Source: Halichondria panicea (Eukaryota > Porifera > Demospongiae > Suberitida > Halichondriidae). From it: a stretch of 64,000 nt of DNA. Within the stretch, counting starts at the first letter, position 1; every line of letters begins with the position of its first letter. The notes below the pieces were generated by a model that saw only the letters and a list, made by a program, of their open reading frames with translations, was not told the origin of the DNA and made no database searches. The position numbers were made by a program, and so were the translations under genes. Shown piece after piece: positions 46,122 through 57,200 of the stretch. Location: positions 4,966,169-5,030,168 of the forward strand of contig NC_087386.1 in the NCBI RefSeq assembly GCF_963675165.1. The letters run 5' to 3'.

Positions 46122-47090
46122 CCTTCTCTGCCAATTAATGACTCCATCAAGTCAGCCAGCTATTTTCGACTTTGATGAGACCATAATTATTGCGCAAGAC
46201 ATGCATGCAGTCTTAGAATAGCAAGGGCCACAGTAGACACCCTTTAAGGAGTTCCTGGTTTCAGTCGGTCTTCAGTCATGGCTGCCAGTCTTCACGAGGA
46301 GGATCTAGTGCGACACGACTTAAGTCACTGTCTGCACTCACTGTGAGCACTAGTGGTACAGTGGGTATATAGTTATGGTTTGGGATCTACGACAGGAATA
46401 GGCGACTTAAAGTGAACATCATTATGAGCATCCAATAATAGTTAATTGTTTTGCTCCATATGTGCATAGCTATTGTGCATTCCAACATTCCATTTTTAAC
46501 ACCTTTACAATGATAAATAGGACAGACGAATTATGCGTAAATAATTGTAGCAGTATAGTTTTCAATTGCATGTTCTGTCCTTTCTCCACAGATGAAGCTC
46601 CAACTTCTGATGCACATCATGCAATTGAATGCTATAGAGGTACGTACTGCATGCAATGCCCAGGAGAAAGCACTTGGTTAATTACTTTTGGTAAGTATAA
46701 TTATTTTCTGAGGCCGTTGATGAATATTTGTTTGACAGGGTCCTATTTCCTCGTCGGACGTCACAACAAGAAAATACCAACCAGTGGTTCGGATGTATCA
46801 GAGGCACGCTGGAACTGATTTACCTGCATGAGGCTGCCCATCTTGTACAGGTGAGCAAAGTACCTAGTCTACTAACACACATACCCACACACATCCCGTA
46901 CAGGCCAGTGGAATGTACTATGCATGATTCTAAATCATCCGCAAGAATATAGCACTACTGAAGCTTGTAAGCAAGCCGCTTCGTGATGACACACGGACAC
47001 GGGCCCTAAAAGAAATGCATATATACCTTCTGAAACTCCCAACTATCATACTAAAGCATTGACAACTTTATAATAGTTCAAGATAACTAT
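46122..47090 (+). pseudogene. Tektin-like 3' fragment, unit 3
   Basis: Begins inside tektin-like exon 2 (ccttctctgcca, matching 35972 onward), and keeps eroded exon 3 (deletion after DAHH), exon 4 (NAQE), exon 5 ([12 protein letters not shown], then frameshift) and exon 6 scraps. Splice sites are partly preserved, the frame is not. Confidence 0.85.
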
Positions 47091-47222
47091 AGGATTCCAT
47101 GCATGTATATTTAACTGTTATAACGGTAATGTGTTACATGTATAGGTATACAAATGAATGTTTTGATAGAGAATGATGAGCATGTTGATGGTAAGAGACA
47201 TTATTGGCTATAATTAAAAGAG

Positions 47223-48474
47223 CTAGCATGTCCTTCTAGCAACCCAATTGTTTAGATTGTCATACTTTGAAATCCAATCAGCAATCAATCCAGTTTTCTT
47301 AGTACAACCAAGCTGTAGTTGATAATCTTCAGATTTTCCAGTGTGTGTTCCTGCTATAAGAACAGGTGTATTCATCTTGGCCTTGAGATCAGAGCAATGA
47401 CCATCACTCGTATGAAGTGTTGCTGTACCCGTTGCTATGGGTATTGGAGCTTGCATTACACCACCATTACATGTGTGTAAATTGAACGACTTGTGAACAG
47501 TCATTTGGTAAGTGGTGCAATCCGTCTGCCCAGTTATAGTTGCATTGATAGCTGCAAGATGGGGGGTTTGGACGGTGAGTAACATATCTATCACATACGC
47601 ATTAAATAGCAAAATTATAATAATAGATAATAAACTTACCATAGGAATATTTATTTCGGGTGCCGAAACTTTTTGAATTAGCAGCATTTCTGTTGTTGCA
47701 TGTTTTGGCCTTTTTGGGGCATATTGGGCATGAAGGACCTGAGAAAATACATTACCATAATAATTATTATAATTATAAAGAGTAATCTTAATAACCCTCT
47801 GAGGAAAGCTTAACACTGTGCATTACGGGGGGGGGGGGGGGGGACACGATTAATTGTGTGCAAATGTGCCTGCAATATAATTATGACACGTCAAGTTACT
47901 CTAAGCTTGTAAATGTACCTTTCGTTATGTAGTTTTTACTGATTGTAGCGTCAGTAGTACCACATACTCCACCTCTAGGGAAACTATCCTCATTTGTGCA
48001 GTTGAGATGAGGTGGCCAACCGGTTCCCGTGGTCGCATTCACATGTGTAGTACATGATTCAGTTTCAGTAACAGCAAAACAGGTGTCATTGCAAGGCTTA
48101 GTTAAATACGTTGTATCGGGTACGTTTTTCCCAGATATACAATTCAAGAAAGGGAAGTAATGCAAGCACAATAGTGGTCCAACATGATCAGAACAAGGAG
48201 AATCAGTCAACAGAGGTGCAAAATCCTCGAATTCACCTTGTGCTTCTTCAACAGTTTCATGCCCTCTAGCATTTGGAAGTACAGTGGTGCTATAGCCACA
48301 GTAGTCACTCACTTTCTTTGGGAGTGTATAACACTTGCAGGTTTTACCATAACATTCATCTGCGATCCTTCCTGCAGTCCATAAATTGCGGCTTGTTTGT
48401 CTTTTCGATACCGGACCTGCATATGCAAGTGTAGTGATAGCAAACAGCAGTACAAATGTCGATAAACTGCACAT
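47223..48474 (-). CDS. sFRP-like secreted protein 3 (linker lost)
   Basis: Exons 47919-48474, 47640-47738, 47223-47551; phases match, 327 aa. Signal peptide MCSLSTFVLLFAITTLAYA; frizzled CRD with YTLPKKVSDYCGYS, LLTDSPCSDHVGPLLC, HYFPFLNC, PCNDTC, GWPPHLNC; NTR-like domain with MNTPVLIAGTHTG and LGCTKKTGLIADW. Compared with its paralogs the Thr/Pro linker is absent: exon 1 goes straight from the CRD (NYITKGT) to the exon junction. Intron 1 carries a run of 17 G. A TATA box lies 71 bp upstream. Confidence 0.82.
47827..47843. repeat. Run of 17 G in sFRP-like gene 3 intron
   Basis: Homopolymer on the plus strand (C on the coding strand); a likely place for sequencing or assembly length error. 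Confidence 0.9.
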
Positions 48475-48544
48475 GTTGATTGGAGATTGTCTTGAGCTTA
48501 CAATGATAGTTTTGAGAGATAGTTGCAGCTTCTACACATGCCAA

Positions 48545-48552
48545 TATTTATA
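48545..48552 (-). promoter_or_regulatory. TATA box of sFRP-like gene 3
   Basis: TATAAATA on the minus strand, 71-78 bp before the ATG at 48474. Confidence 0.7.
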
Positions 48553-48744
48553 GCAATAAGAAGCTATAGAGCTCATTGCATCATTGACTACACTTCCTGT
48601 TATAGGACTAGTTGTCCAACCAATAAATGTTATATCTTAGCAACCACTCACCAACACATGTTTTATAAACATATCAGTCACTGACAGAGACTATAATTTT
48701 TTATGCGGAAGGTAATTAAAAACAAAAACAGAGAAATAGTGCTA

Positions 48745-51700
48745 TCAAGCGTCAGTAACTTCAAGTGCTTGTGCTCTAGCTAACAGTTGCAGTTGAAATG
48801 GTGAACGCATCTCCCCAAAATCAGTTCTCTCAATTCCTCTCTCTTCTCTTGCTTTACTCTGCACCTCGAAGTGGGTTTGCTGAAAATGAAGAAAAGAAAT
48901 TGTTATTCTCTGTAATAATTGCAGCACAATAAAAGCTTATTGTGCGTCAAAAAGATTCAAATTGCGAAAATGATTATACATGGCACATAAGGTGCTATAA
49001 TTATAGCCTATGGTATCTCACCATTGAAGGGGGTCTTGATACCCATGCTGGTCTAGGCCTATAGTTGGGTGAGGGTCTGATGAGAGTGGAGCTCTGCATG
49101 CTTCCTACAGAGCACCTCCTCCTGGCAGACTCCACATACTCTGCCGGGGTGGGAAGTCGAGGTGGAGGAGGGAGGGGCTCAAGAGGAGGACCCTGTATTG
49201 AGTAAAGAAATATAGTATATGAGCCAGCTAGCTAGTATCTCAAATGAGAGAGAGATTGTTAAAAATCTCACAACGATTATGTACGTCATGTGATGTAAGA
49301 CAAATTTGGATTCAAAGTACTTGATTCACAATTGACATGCTTGCCTAGCCCATGTAGAGATCACTCAAATTATCACCCTTAAAAGATGTGCACAGTTGCA
49401 CGTATTGATCGTAGTCAAGCAACCTTGTCACAAGTATTATGATCTGTTATGAAAAGGCAAAATTAAAATGCTTCTGACACGCGCTCTTTCACATGCAATA
49501 TTTACAAGCATAGCTACGTATAAAATTGTAAACGATACACAGTTGCCACTCTCATGTGCACACATGCATGCAGGCATTAGGACATTTTTGAGGAATTATC
49601 TTGCAAAGATAACCACAAAACCATACATTATGGTGTAATTGAATTTAACCACAAACGGTGTATCCACCCACAAAACTGATGAGAAACTAGACAAAACCAG
49701 GAGTGCATGACAAAACCCATGAAATTAGCAATAGCTCTTGATGTGGCTGAGCTCAAACAGGCTAACGCTGATGTGTATATCAGTCTAGGTTCAATTGACC
49801 TTTGCAATAAAAACAATTAACAATTTAAACCCAATATCAACATTGAGATTGACTGTTTACTGCATCTAATGTGAGATGCCTTGGGCTTTTATTGTGGTAT
49901 TCAACCCACACAGCTGGGTGTAATTTGAGCAAAGGAAACTAAAGAGATTGGAATTACATGATGGGCTATACAGCCAAGTTTTAGACAAAGACTTTCAACT
50001 AATTACTTGCTGAACGATCCAAAGCACCAACATAATTATTATTGCAGCATACCACAGTTTACCCTATACCTTTAATCTATCCACCTACACATATTAGACA
50101 CACGGCACTACCATGGACACACAGAGCATGTGAAATAAGCTGAATTACTGCCACCTACGTAGTTGAGTTGCAGCTACATACATACGTAGCATGCACAGAT
50201 ACTCCCACAACCAATCAAGCATAATGCAACATACACGACCTCAGGGAAATGAATTACTGTATAGAAGCACCTATACATGTAATAGTTGGACATACACATA
50301 CATGTGCCGGTAATATCTTGGGCAGAGAGTCATCGCTACTTCCTTTCTTGCATGCCTTTCTTTCCCTTATCCTTCCCCCCATCTTTCTTCTTACCACCAC
50401 CTTTCTCCTTGCCTGCAAAGAGGTTAAGAAAGTGGAAAGTCATTTTATGTGAGCGTGTTTTTGGTTAGACTTGTAACAGTGAGTAGTAATAAAAGTGCTC
50501 TACCAACTTATTGTATGGAGGTTGTGGGGCCTACGCACATACTGTATAACCAGGCTGTATAATAAAGGATGACCTGCTACCACACTTAATAGACACGCAG
50601 GTTCACTACAACGACATTCACATTCACCGCAAGCTTCCTATGATGTTCAACGATTCCCACAGCTTTTAAATTTCAATCAAATCCATGCCAACACATGTCA
50701 AGCTACCATGGCTACACACTATGCTATTAAAGGAATGACCGTGCATGTGCACAGGTACGTAGCTTGCTTGTGATGTAACAAACTCCCACAGGAGATGCGG
50801 ACAATGGTTGAGTGCACACACGCACTACTACTGGCAGCTGGGGTGCCTTTGATGGGGGAGCTAAATATACATCATAATTAATGAATTGCTAACGAGCTGT
50901 CAGCTTAAATATGTACATCCGAAGGAACACCTGAAACATCACAAACGGGAAAAAATCAAGTGTGTATCAAAGGTATACACTCAGTGACTCAGTGCTGCCA
51001 CTAATTTGGAAAATGGCAAGTTGATTACTACTTAGTCGGATTGCTCTTGATTTACAAATGGATAGGAGGAAAACACATACCAGGCTAATCAACGGCCAGC
51101 TAGCCTGGGAACCATTTTATGCTATTGGATACTTGTAATGCTTTCAAACAATTCAATCGGAAATTGTCGCGTCTAACGAGATGAATGAGTTAGAATTTCC
51201 CCTGATTAGGCTCTATTGTGCAGCTACCTTCCATGTTGTCACTGGGGTATAATTGCTACGTAGCATTGGAGAGATTCCAAGGAACAATGTCATGAGAAAT
51301 TATACACAGTGCCTGGACACAACAAGGTGTGGTAGGGGAGGAAGGTATAGATACAAGGATTCTAATGTGGTCAAGTATTTGTTTGTTTATCATACTTATG
51401 TTTTAGCAGGAAACTATGAGGTATAGTTCTAGATTGCTTGGATACACATGATATATGTTGCTAGCCAACAATCTAGATCATGTGCATTCGGTATCTACAT
51501 GTATGTGTTATAGTGTCCAAAGCCGGAGTTATGATCAAACAATGAACACTCTATTACCGTTCTACAAAATGTACTTGCCTGCTTATACAATCCTCTACCA
51601 CAAAAATTGTGTGTTAAATCCCAATCTGAATTGCCTCACCTTTTTTCTCCACTGGCGGTGGTAGGGAGGAACACTTGGCATATAGAGTATGGCATATAGA

Positions 51701-51752
51701 TGTACTCATCTCCCCAGTTTCTGGCCACCTCCAGAGCAGTGTGGCCATTCTT
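48745..51752 (-). pseudogene. ANKEF1-like 3' fragment, unit 3 (four exons, first one cut)
   Basis: Contains a truncated ankyrin exon (about 51631-51752, NGHTALEVARNWGDEY region, with small TA insertions), the Lys-rich exon (about 50313-50412, with an insertion that leads to TAG), an intact-length Pro-rich exon (49022-49192) and an intact-length last exon (48745-48879). The ankyrin exon stops abruptly at 51752, where tektin-like intron sequence begins. Best-preserved of the fragments but cannot make the normal protein. Confidence 0.85.
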
Positions 51753-52470
51753 TTCCTTGTTTTGCTCCATATGTGTACAGGTGAATATACTATTGTGCAT
51801 TCCAAAGTTCCATTCTTAACACCTCCACAATGGTGCAGGCACAAATGAATTATGTGTAAAAAAGCGTAGCAATAGTTTTCAATTGAACTGAATTTTCTCT
51901 ATACAGGTGAATTAAGCTCTAACTCCTGATGCACATCATGCAATTGAATGCTGGAGAAACTACTTTGGCTCCGTAAAAAGCTCGGTGGTATACTACAATT
52001 CCCAGGAGAGACCATGCACTTGGCTGTATATAAGTATAAAGCCTTTATTTTCAGAGGCTGTCATGAATAAGGTCCTGCTGCTTCCTCTTCGGACGTCACA
52101 ACATGAAGTGGTTAGGGTGTATCAGAGGCAAGCTGAAACTGATTTATCCGAGGCTGCCCATCTTGTATAGGTGAGTAAAGTACATACTAATATGTAGACA
52201 CACGTTCCTAGCCCCCTTCAGGCCAGTGGAACGTACTGTGATTCCATGGAAGCCACGCGCAAGAGAATGGCACTAAGCTTGCAAGCAACATGAGTGATAA
52301 AAAATACCGCTACGGATATACCCATTGATTCTGATGTTGTGGTACTCATGCAAGAGAATTAAGAACAAATCTGATCACAAATGGTCCTGAAAGGAAATGC
52401 ATACACTTTGAAACCCAGACTGCCATACAAGAGTTAGAACATTGACACCATCCACGTTAATTTAAGATTC
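51753..52470 (+). pseudogene. Tektin-like 3' fragment, unit 4
   Basis: Starts in tektin-like intron 2 (ttgttttgctccatatgtg) and retains eroded exons 3 to 6, including LNAGETTLA, SSDVTT-like and EAAHLV words and the exon 6 start (ccagtggaacgtactg, about 52223). Internal deletions and stops throughout; the exon 5 signature RP is lost. Confidence 0.85.
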
Positions 52471-52609
52471 CATGCCCACAAAGTGTCGTGTCCAATTGAA
52501 CACTGTTTATGTAATAGACAATTTTAATGATAGAGAATGATGTGAAAATAATTATGTAAGAAAAGAGCGTATGATGATAATTATAAGAGACGTTATTGGA
52601 ATATAAGAG

Positions 52610-53914
52610 CTAACATGTCCTTCTACTTATCCAACTTTCTAGATTTTCAGTAGTGTATTTATTATTCGAATTCCAATCGGCAATCAATCCTGTCCCTCTA
52701 GAACAACCAAGCTTTAATTTATAACCATCTCCAGATGTTCCAGTGTACGTTCCTGCTATAAGAACAGGTGTGTTCATATTGGCCATGATATCGGAGCTAT
52801 GACCATCCATAGCATAAAGTTTTGCTGTACCGGTTGGTACTGTTATTTCAGTTCTTACACCATTGACACAAGTGTGTAAATTGAACGACTCGTTAATGTT
52901 CATTTGGTAAATGTTGCAATCGTTCTCGTTCCGCCCAGTGATTGTTGCTCTAATAGCTGCAAGATGAAACACGTTTGAATGTGTACGCAATACATTTTTA
53001 TTAATAGAAACTCACCAAATGAATAATCATTTTGGGTAAAACTTCTACCACCAGCAGTACTCCTGATTTTGCATGCTTTGGCTTTGGGGCACTTCTTGGG
53101 CTTCTCTGTGGGAGGCTCAACACTAGCTTCCGTGGAAACAGCTTCTGTATTACGAGGGAAATGTAATATTCATGTGTGCTCAAGTCTATAACATAATTAT
53201 GACACAGTCACAAAGGGGTTTACTCTAAGCTTGTAAAATTAATGTACCTTTCGTTGTGGGAACTTCAGTTGGACTTGTAACCTCTGGATTCGGTGTAGTT
53301 GATGCAGGTGTGACTTTCGTTGTTACTACTGAAGATGTAGGTATCACAAATTTTTTCTTGATTGTGGCAGCAATGTTAACACACACGGTCTTTGTTGCAT
53401 TAGATTTAAGCTTATATATAGGAAAACTCTCCTTTTTAGTACAGTTGAGATGATCTGCCCAGCCTAATGACGGTGACGAGTTCACAAAAGCAGTACATGA
53501 TTCAGTTTTAGCAGCTTCACAGGTGTCACGGCAAGGTATAGCTCTGACACCATATTTGCAGGCTAAATTATTAGCTGTACAATTATACCCCAAAGGAAAG
53601 TAATGGTAGCATAGCAGTACTCCAAGATGATCGGAGCAAGGAGAATCAGTTAATAGTGGTGCGAAATCATCGAATTCACTGAGTGCTTCATCAACGGTTT
53701 CATGTCCTCTAGCATTTGGAAGTACAGTGATGTTATAGCCACAGTAGTCACTCACTTCCTTTGGGAGTGCATGACACTTAAGCTTGCAACTTTCAGCATC
53801 CTCGATCCTTCCTCCAGTCCAAACATTGCGTTTTTGTCTTTTCGATACTGGACTTGCAGATACAAGTGTGGTAGTGATAGCAAACAGGAGTGCAAATGTC
53901 GATAAACTGCACAT
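52610..53914 (-). CDS. sFRP-like secreted protein 4 (extended exon 2)
   Basis: Exons 53248-53914, 53016-53144, 52610-52956; 380 aa. Signal peptide MCSLSTFALLFAITTTLVSA; frizzled CRD (CHALPKEVSDYCGYN, LLTDSPCSDHLGVLLC, PCRDTC); linker TPASTTPNPEVTSPTEVP; NTR-like domain (MNTPVLIAGTYTG, LGCSRGTGLIADW). Exon 2 is 129 bp rather than 99, adding EAVSTEASVEPPTEKPK before the CPKAKACKI motif. CRD insertion relative to copies 1 and 3 is shared with copy 2 (YKLKSNATKTVCVN), pairing genes 2 and 4. It is the copy next to the intact ANKEF1-like gene. Confidence 0.82.
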
Positions 53915-53999
53915 GGTTGGTTGAAGATTAATATTGTGCTTGCTGTTAGTTTTGAGAGTATAGACCCTAATAATTATAGTTGCAGCTTCTGCACACCAG

Positions 54000-54006
54000 T
54001 TTTATA
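54000..54006 (-). promoter_or_regulatory. TATA box of sFRP-like gene 4
   Basis: TATAAAA on the minus strand, 86-92 bp before the ATG at 53914; slightly altered from the TATAAATA of the other three. Confidence 0.6.
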
Positions 54007-54204
54007 GCACTAGCTGCTAGCCTCTTACCTTGCATCATTGACTACACTTCCTGTTTAGGGGATTATACCGGTAAATTAATTGCCAACCCTTATCTCTTAG
54101 CAACCACCCACCCACACACGTTTTGTCATCATCCACTATAATTATAGAGTGTGAGATACTTTATCAAGTTTATGTGAAAAACATACTAGTACAAAAACAA
54201 CAAA

Positions 54205-57200
54205 CTAAGGATCAGTAACTTCAAGTGCTTGTGCTCTAGCTAACAGTTGCAGTTGAAATGGTGAACGCATCTCCCCAAAATCAGTTCTCTCGATTCCTCT
54301 CTCTTCTCTTGCTTTATTCTGCACCTCGAAGTGGGTTTGCTAAAAATGAAAAAAAAAAGTATTATTCTCTGCAGCACAATAAAAGCTTATTGTGCGTCAA
54401 AAAGCTTCAAACTGCGAAAATGGTCCTAATAATTATATATGGCACATAAGGTGTTATAATTATAGCCTTATGGTATCTCACCATTGAAGGGGGCCTTGAT
54501 ACCCATGCTGGTCTAGGCCTATAGTTGGGTGAGGGTCTGATGAGAGTGGAACTCTGCATGCTTCCTATAGAGCACCTCCTCCTGGCAGACTCCACATACT
54601 CTGCCGGGGTGGGCAGTCGAGGTGGAGGAGGGAGGGGCTCAAGAGGAGGACCCTGTATTGAGTAGAGAAATATAGTATATAAGCCAACTAGCTAGTATTC
54701 TCAAATAAGATATTTAAAGAGAGAGAGATTGTTAAAAATCTCACTGATGTAGGACAAGTTTGGAATCAAAGTACCTGATTCAGATGTGCACAGTGCACGT
54801 ATTGATCGTAGTCAAGCAACCTTGTCACAAGTATTATGATCTGTTACGAAAAGGCAAAACTAAAATTGCTTCTGACACGCACTCTTTCACATGCAATATT
54901 TACAAGCATAGCTACAAATTGTAAACGATACGCAGTTGCTAAAAGTGGTCCACTCTCCTGTGCACACATGCATGCAGGTCATTAGTACATTTTTAAAGAA
55001 TTATGTCTCTCAATTGCTAAGATCCACAAAACCGCACATTGTGGTGTAATTGAACTTAACCACAAACAGTGTATCCACCCACAAGACTTGACATTGATTT
55101 ATGGAAAACTAGACAAAACCCATGAAATTAGCAATAGCTCTTGATGTGGCTGAGCTCAAACAGGCTAACACTGATGTGTACGTATCAGTCTAGGTTCAAT
55201 TGACCTTTGCAATAAAAACAACAATTTAAACCCAATATCAATATCAACATTGAGATTGACTATTTACTGCATCTAATGTGAGATGCCTTGGGCTTTTATT
55301 TGTGGTATTCAACCCACACAGCTGGGTGTAATTTGAGCAAAGGAAACTGGAATTACATGATGGGCTATACAGCCAAGTTTTAGACTAAGACTTTCAACTA
55401 ATTACTTGCTGAACGATCCAAAGCACCAACATAATTATTATTGCAGCATACCACAGTTTACCCTATACCTTTAATCTATCCACCTACATATTAGACACAC
55501 GGCACTACCATGGACACACAGAGCATGTGAAATAAGCTGAATTACTGCCACCTACGTAGTTGAGTTGCAGCTACATACATACGTAGCATGCACAGATACT
55601 CCCACAACCAATCAATTAAGCATAATGCAACACACACGACCTCAGGGAAACGAATTAACCTCTATGTAATTGCAAGCTGTATAGAAACACCTAATAGTTG
55701 GACATACCGGTAATATCTTGGGCAGAGAGTCGTCACTACTTCCTTTCTTTCCTTTCTTTCCCTTACCCTTCCCCCCATCTTTCTTCTTACCACCTTTCTC
55801 CTTGCCTGCAAAGAGGGTAAAAAAGTGCTAAATTATATATGTGAGCGTGTTCTTGGTTAGACTAACAGTGAGCAGTAATAAAAGTGCTCTACCAAGTTAG
55901 TGTATGGAGGTTGTGGGGCCTACGCACGTACTGTATAACCAGGCTGTATAATAAAGGATGACCTGCTACCACACTTAATAGACATGCAGGTTCACTACAA
56001 CGACATTCACATTCACTGCAAGCTTCCTATGATGTTCAACGATTCCCACAGCTTTTAAATTTCAATCAAATCCATGCCAACACATGTCAAGCTACCATGG
56101 CTACACACTATGCTATTAAAGGAATGACCGTGCATGTGCATAGGTACGTAGCTTGCTTGTGATGTAACAAACTCCCACAGGAGATGCGGACAATGGTTGA
56201 GTGCACACACGCACTACCACTGGCAGCTGGGGTGCCTTTGATGGGGGAGCTAAATATACATCATAATTAATGAATTGCTAACGAGCTGTCAGCTTAAATA
56301 TGTACATCCGAAGGAACACCTGAAAAAACATCAAACGAGCAAAATCAAGTGTGTATCAATGGTACACTCAGTGACTCAGTGCTGCCATTAATTTGAAATG
56401 GCAATTTGATTACTACTTAGCCGGATTGCTCTTTATTTACAAACAGATAGGAGGAAAACACATACCAGACTAATCAACGGCCAGCTACGTAGTCTGGGAA
56501 CCATTTTATGCTATTGGATACTTGTAATGCTTTCAAACAATTCAATCGGAAATTGTTGCGTCTTTAACGAGTTAGAATTTCCCCTGATTAGGCTCTATTG
56601 TACAGCTACCTTCCATGTTGTCACTGGGGTATATTTGGTAGCATTGGAGAGGAGATTCCATTAGGAACAATGTCATGAGAAATTATACACAGTGCCTGGA
56701 CACAACAAGGTTTGGTAGGGGAGGAAGGTATAGTACTCTATACTAGGATTCTAATGTGGTCAAGTATTTGTTTGTTTATACATACTTATGTTTTAGCAGG
56801 AAACTATGAGGTATAGTTCTGGATTGCTTGGATACACATGATGTATGTTGCTAGCCAACAAGTTAGATCATGTGCATTCGGTATCTACATGTATGTGTTA
56901 TAGTGTCCAAAGCCGGAGTTATGATCAAACAATGAACTCTATTACCATTCAACAAAATGTACTTGCCTTATACAATCCTCTACCACAAAAATTGTGCGTT
57001 AAATCCCAATCCGAATTGCCTCACCTTTTTTCTCCACTGGCGGTGGTAGGGAGGAACACTTGGCATAGAGTATGGCATAGATGTACTCATCTCCCCAGTT
57101 CCTGGCCACCTCCAGAGCAGTGTGGCCATTCTTGTTCTCAAGAATCACCTTGGCACTGGAGGAGGGGGATACAACTTTCAATATAGTACATACCCATAAT

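Noticed and set aside
47827-47843. G-run as a functional G-quadruplex
   Set aside because: Single homopolymer in an intron with no counterpart in the other three sFRP-like genes; more likely a slippage tract.
55700-55720. Possible AT-AC (U12) donor after the Lys-rich ANKEF1 exon (AAG followed by ATATTACC)
   Set aside because: A normal GT donor nine bases downstream keeps the phase and adds three codons; the sequence does not match the U12 donor consensus.
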